NCBI GenBank assembly: GCA_021812845.1
Contig: JAKAML010000101.1
Location: 1 to 5,798, forward strand
DNA: 5,798 nucleotides
Reading direction: 5' to 3'
DNA from: Pseudomonadota bacterium
Lineage (GTDB): Bacteria > Pseudomonadota > Alphaproteobacteria > Rhizobiales > Hyphomicrobiaceae
The stretch's first letter is position 1; the number at the start of each line of letters is the position of its first letter. Both the position numbers and the translations under genes were made by a program. The notes beneath the pieces were generated by a model, which was not told where the DNA came from, made no database searches, and saw only the letters and a list, made by a program, of their open reading frames with translations. Positions 1 to 4,337 of this stretch are shown in pieces.

Positions 1-186
1 GGCCTCGAGCTCCTTCGCGTTCTCGTCGCCCTCCTTCATGCGCAGCACCTCGGACGGCGTCACGATCGCGACCGAGATCGGCACGACCTCGTCGGGCTTG
101 AGCTCGGGCGTGCCCTGGATGGTGACCAGCGCCCACGCCAGGACCCCGAGATGCATCAAGATCGAGATGGCGAGCCCGAGCTGCAC
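1..186 (-). CDS. tolA: TolA, N-terminal fragment (runs off the window)
   Basis: This is the first 62 codons of the Tol-Pal energy-transducing protein; the rest lies beyond position 1. TolA is anchored in the inner membrane by one N-terminal helix, contacts TolQ-TolR there, and spans the periplasm to reach TolB and Pal. Seen here: a very short N-terminus, a hydrophobic helix at residues 2-23 with an SxxxH motif (Ser8, His12) as in TolA/TonB anchors, then a charged periplasmic stretch (VPISVAIVTPSEVLRMKEG) typical of alphaproteobacterial TolA. The start is GTG. The tolR stop codon lies in the same frame three codons upstream, so no earlier start is possible, and GGAGG lies 10 nt before it. An ATG at codon 11 would cut the helix. 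The gene begins 6 bp after tolR. TonB is the alternative, but the position after tolQR favours TolA. Confidence 0.88.
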   Translation of the reverse strand, partial: MQLGLAISILMHLGVLAWALVTIQGTPELKPDEVVPISVAIVTPSEVLRMKEGDENAKELEA

Positions 187-192
187 CGCGCC

Positions 193-651
193 TCAGCCTC
201 CGTCTTCGACCTCGGTCACGAGCGAGACCTTCTTGAACCCGCCGGCGCTGATCCGCCCCATGACCTTCATCACCACGCCATAGCTCGTGCCCTTGTCGCC
301 GCGCACGTAGATCGGCTCGTCGTCGCCCTTCCGGTTCTGGGCGATCGACTTCAGCTTCGCCGCGAGCTCGTCGAGCTTCACCGCCGTCTCGCCGACATAC
401 ACGTCGCCGTTGGCCCGGACCGAGATCGCGAGCGGCTCCTGCTTCGGCTGCTCGAGCTGCTTGCCCTTGGCCTGCGGCAGCTCGATCGGCACGCCGACCT
501 GGAGCAGCGGCGCCGCCACCATGAAAATGATGAGCAGCACCAGCATCACGTCGACGAACGGCGTGACGTTGATCTCGCTCATCGGCGCCGAGCGGCGGCC
601 GCGCCGCCTGCGCCCGCTGCCGCCCCCCCCGCCCTTGATGCTCATGCCCAT
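193..651 (-). CDS. tolR: TolR, proton-channel subunit of the Tol-Pal motor
   Basis: ExbD/TolR family protein of 152 residues (E. coli TolR has 142). With TolQ it forms the inner-membrane complex that uses the proton motive force to energise TolA, which keeps the outer membrane attached during division. A Gly/Arg-rich cytoplasmic segment (residues 7-20) is followed by the hallmark SEINVTPFVDVMLVLLIIFMV, with the membrane Asp at residue 34 that matches the essential proton-pathway Asp of the family. The single transmembrane helix covers about residues 33-50. The periplasmic domain follows and ends with the typical YGVVMKVMGRISAGGFKKVSLVTE. The first ATG is chosen because GGAG lies 10 nt upstream; Met3 would be 16 nt away. 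The gene starts 6 bp after tolQ and stops 6 bp before tolA. An 8-nt G run encodes the glycines near the N-terminus. ExbD is the only serious alternative, and TolQ upstream and TolA downstream argue against it. Confidence 0.97.
   Translation of the reverse strand: MGMSIKGGGGGSGRRRRGRRSAPMSEINVTPFVDVMLVLLIIFMVAAPLLQVGVPIELPQAKGKQLEQPKQEPLAISVRANGDVYVGETAVKLDELAAKLKSIAQNRKGDDEPIYVRGDKGTSYGVVMKVMGRISAGGFKKVSLVTEVEDGG
197..201 (-). promoter_or_regulatory. Ribosome binding site for tolA
   Basis: On the minus strand this reads GGAGG, inside the last codons of tolR, with 10 nt between it and the GTG of tolA. It supports the GTG start and suggests translational coupling with tolR. Confidence 0.6.
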
Positions 652-657
652 CGGGCG

Positions 658-1374
658 TCAGCTCCTGACGTCGATCTGGCGCGACACGATCGCCGCGAAC
701 TCGTCGGCGAAGGCCTCGAGCCGATGACTGATCTGCGCCGAATCGGCCTGGAACTTGTTGTAGAAGACGACCGCCGGGATGGCGGCCAGCAGCCCGAGCG
801 CGGTCGCGAACAAGGCCTCCGCGATGCCGGGCGCCACGACCGCGAGGTTGGTATTCTTCGACACCGCGATCGCCTGGAAGCTCGTCATGATGCCCCACAC
901 CGTGCCGAACAGGCCGACGAACGGCGCCGTCGAGCCGACGGTGGCGAGGAACAGGAGCCTCCGGTCCAGCCGCTCCATCTCGCGGCTTATGGTGACGTCC
1001 ATCACCTTCTCGACGCGCATCTGGATGCCGCCGAGCGCGCGGATGTTGCCTTCGACCGAGCGCTTCCATTCCCTCATGGCGGCGACGAACAGCGCCCCCA
1101 TGGTGATCGTCCGTCCGCGCGACAGGTTGGCGTAGAGCTCGTCCAGCGACTGCCCCGACCAGAACAGCTGCTCGAACTTGTCCGCCTCGAGCCGCGCGCG
1201 GCGGAACGCGATCAGCTTCTCGACGATGATCGCCCACGACCACACCGACGCCACCAGGAGGCCGATCATCACACCCTTGACGATGGGCGAGGCCTGCATG
1301 AACAGCTCGATGAACGAGTGCCCCCCCGCGCTGGCCGGCGACAGGGTGCCCTTCAGGAGATCGGTGGGATTCAT
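658..1374 (-). CDS. tolQ: TolQ, stator subunit of the Tol-Pal motor
   Basis: MotA/TolQ/ExbB family protein of 238 residues. It is the multi-spanning inner-membrane partner of TolR and TolA. Three membrane segments are visible: about residues 31-52, 139-162 and 178-205. The second holds VGLFGTVWGIM and the third VAPGIAEALFATALGLLAAIPAVVFYN, both signature stretches of the family. Thr158 and Thr191 correspond in sequence and spacing to the conserved Thr pair of E. coli TolQ (145 and 178) lining the proton path. The frame stays open upstream to a TTG at 1455, but the extra 27 residues look like noise; the ATG at 1374 gives the usual length and an N-terminus (MNPTDLL) like its relatives. No strong ribosome binding site is visible; a weak GGACGG precedes the start. 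A 246-bp spacer with hairpins lies upstream, and tolR follows after 6 bp. Confidence 0.97.
   Translation of the reverse strand: MNPTDLLKGTLSPASAGGHSFIELFMQASPIVKGVMIGLLVASVWSWAIIVEKLIAFRRARLEADKFEQLFWSGQSLDELYANLSRGRTITMGALFVAAMREWKRSVEGNIRALGGIQMRVEKVMDVTISREMERLDRRLLFLATVGSTAPFVGLFGTVWGIMTSFQAIAVSKNTNLAVVAPGIAEALFATALGLLAAIPAVVFYNKFQADSAQISHRLEAFADEFAAIVSRQIDVRS
662..665 (-). promoter_or_regulatory. Ribosome binding site for tolR
   Basis: On the minus strand this reads GGAG, just inside the 3' end of tolQ, 10 nt before the first ATG of tolR. It favours that ATG over the second Met two codons later. Confidence 0.5.
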
Positions 1375-1391
1375 TGTGCCGTCCGTGTTCC

Positions 1392-1414
1392 GGCCGATGC
1401 CCGTCGCACCGGCC
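1392..1414 (-). promoter_or_regulatory. Hairpin in the tolQ leader
   Basis: The minus-strand RNA can form a 9-bp stem, GGCCGGTGC with GCATCGGCC (eight Watson-Crick pairs and one G-U), closing a 5-nt loop GACGG. It ends 17 nt before the tolQ ATG, where it could affect ribosome access. No U run follows, so it is not a standard terminator. In DNA this GC-rich, short stems do arise by chance. Confidence 0.4.
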
Positions 1415-1467
1415 ACGCCCTCATGGGCCCGCAGGAGACCGTGCGCGCCACGCAATTACTCAACCCG

Positions 1468-1552
1468 AGCAGAGGTGCCCCGGTCCGCTGCCGCCACCAA
1501 GCAGGCATGTTGCCGCGCAATATGACCAAACAAGGACCGGCGGGCACCTGCT
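1468..1552. repeat. Nested inverted repeat in the carbonic anhydrase-tolQ spacer
   Basis: Outer arms 1468-1486 and 1534-1552 are inverted copies. On the minus strand they read AGCAGGTGCCCGCCGGTCC and GGACCGGGGCACCTCTGCT, pairing over 17 bp with a 2-nt bulge on each side. The 47-nt loop holds a second dyad at 1506-1524 (minus strand CATATTGCGCGGCAACATG), symmetric at 8 of its 8 half-site pairs but for one mismatch and with the core TTGC-GCG-GCAA. The core is visibly richer in A+T than its surroundings. It could be an RNA leader structure, an operator, or a dispersed palindromic repeat. Neither arm is followed by a U run. Confidence 0.55.
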
Positions 1553-1620
1553 TTCGGCCACCGGACACGCCGGTTTTCAACAGAATCAGGGGCTTCGGCC
1601 GTCTTGGGCCGGGGCTGTCC

Positions 1621-2292
1621 TCACCCCGCCGCGCCGCCGTGCGCCTCGATGAGCCCCCGCCACGCCCCGTCCTCTGGATCGTATGCCAGGATCTCGCCCG
1701 TCTCCATGTCGTAGACCCAGCCGTGGACGTTGACCTTCCCGGCCACGAACCCGGCCCGCACGATCTCGTAGGTCATCAGGTTGTCGAGCTGGAACTGGAC
1801 GTGCGCCTTGACGGTCGCCGTGAGCCGCCCCGCGCCCGCGACGCCCGCCGCGTCCATCAGCTTGTGCGCCGGCCGCGTGTAGTCCACCCAGCGCCCGAGA
1901 TGCGCCTCCCGCCCCGGCGGGATCGGCTCGAGCAGCGCCCCGATGCCGCCGCAGCCGGTATGCCCGCAGACCACGATGTCGTCGATGCCGAGGTGCCCGA
2001 TCGCGTATTCGATCGCCGCTCCCACCGCGTCGTCGGTGGCGTCGGCCGGCGGCACGCAGTTGGCGATGTTCCTGACCTCGAACAGCTCGCCCGGATCGGC
2101 CTGCGTGAGCTGCGCCGGCACCACGCGGCTGTCCGAGCAGCCGATCCACAAGAGCCGCGGCTTCTGCTTCCTCGTCGCGAGGCTCTTGTAGAATGCCCGG
2201 TCGCGCTCGAACTGCCGGCGGAAGCGCTGATAGCCCTCGACCGCGTCCTTGATGTCGAGGTCGACACCCCGGGCGTCCTTCTCCGTCGTCAT
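1621..2292 (-). CDS. can: Beta-class carbonic anhydrase
   Basis: Zinc enzyme that interconverts CO2 and bicarbonate, probably cytoplasmic since no signal peptide is seen. The product is 223 residues, the usual size for beta carbonic anhydrases. The zinc ligands and catalytic dyad are all present: CSDSR gives Cys52, Asp54 and Arg56, and GHTGCGG gives His111 and Cys114. The C-terminus VHGWVYDMETGEILAYDPEDG is also characteristic. I chose the ATG at 2292 because a G-rich stretch (GGGGGGA) lies 5-6 nt upstream; the frame extends to a GTG at 2355, which has no ribosome binding site and would add 21 residues. The gene lies 81 bp after ybgC, and the 246-bp tolQ spacer follows. Its place between ybgC and tolQ is unusual, since these are normally adjacent. 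The symbol reflects the family only; function in bicarbonate supply for carboxylases is inferred. Confidence 0.95.
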   Translation of the reverse strand: MTTEKDARGVDLDIKDAVEGYQRFRRQFERDRAFYKSLATRKQKPRLLWIGCSDSRVVPAQLTQADPGELFEVRNIANCVPPADATDDAVGAAIEYAIGHLGIDDIVVCGHTGCGGIGALLEPIPPGREAHLGRWVDYTRPAHKLMDAAGVAGAGRLTATVKAHVQFQLDNLMTYEIVRAGFVAGKVNVHGWVYDMETGEILAYDPEDGAWRGLIEAHGGAAG

Positions 2293-2373
2293 GCCGTTCC
2301 CCCCGAGCCCCCACGTTCCCGGCGCATCTTCGGCATACGTCGGCAACTTGTCCACTGCGCGGCCGCCGGCGGC

Positions 2374-2883
2374 TCACACCGAGCCGAACGCCTTGCGGAT
2401 CACGTCCGACAGCCTGAGCGGCTTCCCGGACACCGCCACCAGCACCAGCACGACCTCGGCCTCGAACAGCCGCTGGCCGTCGCGCGTGATCGTCTGCACG
2501 AGCGTCAGCGAGGCGCCGCCCATCTCCTTGACCCGCGTCTCGACCTCGAGCAGGTCGTCGATGCGGCCGGGGCGGAAGAAATCCATGTTCATCCGGCGGA
2601 CCACGAACGCCGCCGGCTCGTGGCTGTCGCTGCCGTCGATCAGCCGCCGCGCGTCGTGCCCGAGAAGCCGCAGGAAATCCGAGCGCCCGCGCTCGCACCA
2701 GCGGACATAGCTCGCGTGATAGACGACCTGGGCGAAGTCGGTATCCTCGAAATAGACGCGCACCGGCAGGACGTGATGGCGCAAGCCCCCGGCCTCGACC
2801 ATGCGGCCGGCGAGGTCGGGCCAGTGGCGGACGGGCGGGGCCGTGGCGGCGGGGTTCGGCGATCTGTCGTTCATGCCGCCCAT
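2374..2883 (-). CDS. ybgC: YbgC-type acyl-CoA thioesterase
   Basis: Hotdog-fold thioesterase of the 4-hydroxybenzoyl-CoA/YbgC group, 169 residues, cytoplasmic or membrane-associated. Family members hydrolyse acyl-CoA or acyl-ACP and are linked to phospholipid metabolism and the Tol-Pal cluster. The signature LPVRVYFEDTDFAQVVYHASYVRWCERGRSDFLR spans residues 39-72; Asp49 matches the catalytic Asp of the family and His56 follows in the helix region. Core strands run through VVRRMNMDFFRPGRIDD and LFEAEVVLVLVAVSGKPLRL. About 38 residues precede the core, longer than in E. coli YbgC but common in alphaproteobacteria as I recall them. The start is uncertain: ATG at 2883 is used, ATG at 2874 is equally possible, and neither has a good ribosome binding site, so translation may depend on coupling to the oxidase gene 44 bp upstream. 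The true substrate cannot be read from the sequence. Confidence 0.93.
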   Translation of the reverse strand: MGGMNDRSPNPAATAPPVRHWPDLAGRMVEAGGLRHHVLPVRVYFEDTDFAQVVYHASYVRWCERGRSDFLRLLGHDARRLIDGSDSHEPAAFVVRRMNMDFFRPGRIDDLLEVETRVKEMGGASLTLVQTITRDGQRLFEAEVVLVLVAVSGKPLRLSDVIRKAFGSV

Positions 2884-2927
2884 CTCGCACTGAAGCGCGG
2901 GCGTGGCAAGGGCTGCCCGGAAGGCCC

Positions 2928-4211
2928 TCAGCCGGCGCCGGCTTCTGCCCCCGCCGTCGACCGCAGCACGCTCCGCTCGAGCCCGGCGACGTTAGCCCGC
3001 CCGGCGAGCCCGAGCGTCAGGTCGAGATCGGCGGCGAGGTCGGCGATCACGCTCGCCACCCCCTCCTCGCCGGCGAGCGCCAGGCCGTAGACGTAGGGCC
3101 GCCCGACGAGCACCGCGCCCGCGCCGAGCGCCAGCGCCTTGACGATGTCGGACCCGTTGCGGATGCCGCTGTCGAACAGCACCGGCACCCGCCCGCCGAC
3201 CGCCTCCACGACGCCGGGCAGCGCGTCGAGTGCCGCGATCGCGCCGTCGACCTGCCGCCCGCCGTGGTTCGAGACGATGACGCCGTCGATGCCGTGGTCG
3301 AGCGCGCGCCGCGCGTCGTCGGGATGGAGGATGCCTTTGAGCAGGATCTTGAGTCTGGTCCTCTTGCGAAGGAACGGCAGATCCTCCCAGGTCAGGTCCG
3401 GCCGCTGGTAGATGCCGACGAAGCGCCGGACTGCGCGTGCCGCCTCGCCGGTGCGCCACGCCGCAACCGGTCCCTCCGGCCACGACCACAGTAGCTCGGC
3501 CACCGACCGCAGATAGCCGAGTGTCGGCGGCCCCCTGCGCCGGCTCGCGGCGATCTCCACCGGCAGCGTGCGGAATACCGGGTCCGAGACGTAGTTGGCG
3601 ATGCCCTTGCCTCTGAGGAACGGCAGGTAGCCTCGATCGAGGTCGCGCGGCCGCCAGCCGAGCTGCGTCGTGTCGAGCGTGACCACGATCGCCTCGTAGC
3701 CCGCTGCCTCGGCGCGACGCACGAAGCTCTCCGTCAGTTCGTTCCTGGACGACCAGTAGAGCTGGAACCAGCGCGGCGCGGCACCCATCTCCACAGCGAT
3801 CCGCTCCAGGGGATGGCACGCCTGCGAGGAGACGACGAACGGGATGCCGGCCGCCGCCGCCGCCCGCGCCGCCGCGAGATCGCTGTCTCGGTGCGCGAGC
3901 TCGAGCACGCCGATCGGGGCCAGGAGCATCGGCAGCGGCAGCGTCCGGCCGAACAGCGTCACGGAGAGATCACGTCGCGCGACACCGGCCAGCATCCGCG
4001 GCACCACGGCGTGGCGGTCGAAGGCGGCGCGGTTGGCGGCGATCGTCCGCTCGAGCCCGGCCCCGCCCGCGAGATAGGCGCGCGCGTCGGCGCCGAGCCG
4101 CAGCAGCGCTTCGGCCTCGAGCCGCGCGGGATCGACCGGCACCCGTGGCCGCCGCCCCGCGAGCCCGGCACGAAAGATCGCCGCCTGCCGCGCGCTGCCG
4201 ACACTCGCCAT
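2928..4211 (-). CDS. FMN-dependent alpha-hydroxy-acid oxidase, lactate 2-monooxygenase-like
   Basis: TIM-barrel flavoenzyme of the glycolate oxidase/lactate dehydrogenase/lactate oxidase family, 427 residues, which oxidises an L-2-hydroxy acid to the 2-oxo acid or, in monooxygenases, to a decarboxylated product. All six active-site residues of glycolate oxidase have counterparts: Tyr46 (AYLAGGAG), Tyr152 (FQLYW), Asp180 (TLDT), Lys292 (LLKG), His316 and Arg319 (SNHGGRQ). The FMN-phosphate region DSGIRNGSDIVKALALGAGAVLVGRP is intact. Between Asp180 and Lys292 there are 112 residues against about 73 in glycolate oxidase, and the stretch LGWRPRDLDRGYLPFLRGKGIANYVSDPVF recalls the long loop 4 of lactate 2-monooxygenase. 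The ATG at 4211 is chosen over an in-frame GTG at 4247 because GGAGG sits 5 nt before it. Soluble; no signal peptide seen. The exact substrate and whether it acts as oxidase, monooxygenase or dehydrogenase remain open. Confidence 0.92.
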   Translation of the reverse strand: MASVGSARQAAIFRAGLAGRRPRVPVDPARLEAEALLRLGADARAYLAGGAGLERTIAANRAAFDRHAVVPRMLAGVARRDLSVTLFGRTLPLPMLLAPIGVLELAHRDSDLAAARAAAAAGIPFVVSSQACHPLERIAVEMGAAPRWFQLYWSSRNELTESFVRRAEAAGYEAIVVTLDTTQLGWRPRDLDRGYLPFLRGKGIANYVSDPVFRTLPVEIAASRRRGPPTLGYLRSVAELLWSWPEGPVAAWRTGEAARAVRRFVGIYQRPDLTWEDLPFLRKRTRLKILLKGILHPDDARRALDHGIDGVIVSNHGGRQVDGAIAALDALPGVVEAVGGRVPVLFDSGIRNGSDIVKALALGAGAVLVGRPYVYGLALAGEEGVASVIADLAADLDLTLGLAGRANVAGLERSVLRSTAGAEAGAG

Positions 4212-4216
4212 CAGAT

Positions 4217-4221
4217 CCTCC
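4217..4221 (-). promoter_or_regulatory. Ribosome binding site for the hydroxy-acid oxidase
   Basis: On the minus strand this reads GGAGG, 5 nt before the ATG at 4211. It is the clearest Shine-Dalgarno sequence in the window and decides that start over the GTG at 4247. Confidence 0.75.
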
Positions 4222-4259
4222 GCTCGCAGTCCCCGGCCGAGTATCACCGGCGAATGTGA

Positions 4260-4281
4260 CGGCGGCCGGCATCGGCCGCCG
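4260..4281. repeat. Perfect 9-bp GC hairpin in the oxidase leader
   Basis: CGGCGGCCG (minus strand) pairs perfectly with CGGCCGCCG across a 4-nt loop ATGC. Every stem pair is G-C. It lies about 50 nt before the oxidase start, within the 124-bp spacer. There is no U run after it on either strand. It could act as an RNA structure in the oxidase leader or help end the upstream transcript. Confidence 0.45.
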
Positions 4282-4315
4282 ACGGGGCGCTCGTCGCCGC
4301 CGCCGACGTAGCGGG

Positions 4316-4337
4316 GACCGCGCCCTGGCGCGCGGTC
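4316..4337 (-). terminator. Possible hairpin terminator overlapping a stop codon
   Basis: On the minus strand GACCGCGC and GCGCGGTC form a perfect 8-bp stem around the loop GCCAGG, and the stem begins inside the TGA of the membrane-protein gene. No U tract follows, so it is not a textbook intrinsic terminator; a role in 3'-end formation or protection is possible. Confidence 0.3.

Larger units (their letters stand above)
1375..1620. other. Non-coding spacer between carbonic anhydrase gene and tolQ
   Basis: These 246 bp hold no convincing gene. Short open frames cross it on both strands, but their translations are low-complexity and do not resemble any family. It contains the nested inverted repeat (1468-1552) and the tolQ-proximal hairpin (1392-1414). 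A promoter for tolQRA would be expected here, yet I see no good -35/-10 pair. A small stem, ACCGG with CCGGT at 1560-1574 followed by TTTT on the plus strand, faces away from the genes. Confidence 0.6.

Noticed and set aside
1505..1533. Possible sigma-70 promoter for tolQ (TTGTTT at 1528-1533, minus strand)
   Set aside because: At a 17-nt spacing the -10 position reads ACATGC, a poor match; shifting the spacing does not help.
1560..1576. Small stem ACCGG/CCGGT followed by TTTT
   Set aside because: The T run is on the plus strand, while all genes run on the minus strand; the stem is only 5 bp.
1371..1580. Possible 69-residue gene in the spacer before tolQ
   Set aside because: It has no recognisable motif, and the nested inverted repeat accounts for much of its sequence.
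2362..2373. 12-bp perfect palindrome GCCGCCGGCGGC right after the ybgC stop
   Set aside because: Low-complexity GC sequence with no usable loop and no U run; expected often at this base composition.
1586..2890. Minus-strand open frame of 434 codons overlapping ybgC and the carbonic anhydrase gene in another frame
   Set aside because: Arg/Gly/Ala-rich low-complexity translation; both real genes on the same strand have intact catalytic motifs in their own frames.
2898..2930. Weak stem after the oxidase stop codon (AGGGC with GCCCT)
   Set aside because: Only 5 bp with a long loop and a two-base T tail; not enough to call a terminator.
151..3090. Plus-strand open frame of 979 codons opposite tolR, tolQ, the carbonic anhydrase gene, ybgC and the end of the oxidase gene
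   Set aside because: Its translation is rich in Arg, His, Asp, Ala and Pro with no domain or membrane pattern, as expected for the antisense shadow of high-GC genes. The minus-strand genes beneath it have clear family motifs.
4212..4247. GTG start at 4247 for the hydroxy-acid oxidase
   Set aside because: The ATG at 4211 has GGAGG at ideal spacing, and the 12 extra residues add nothing recognisable.
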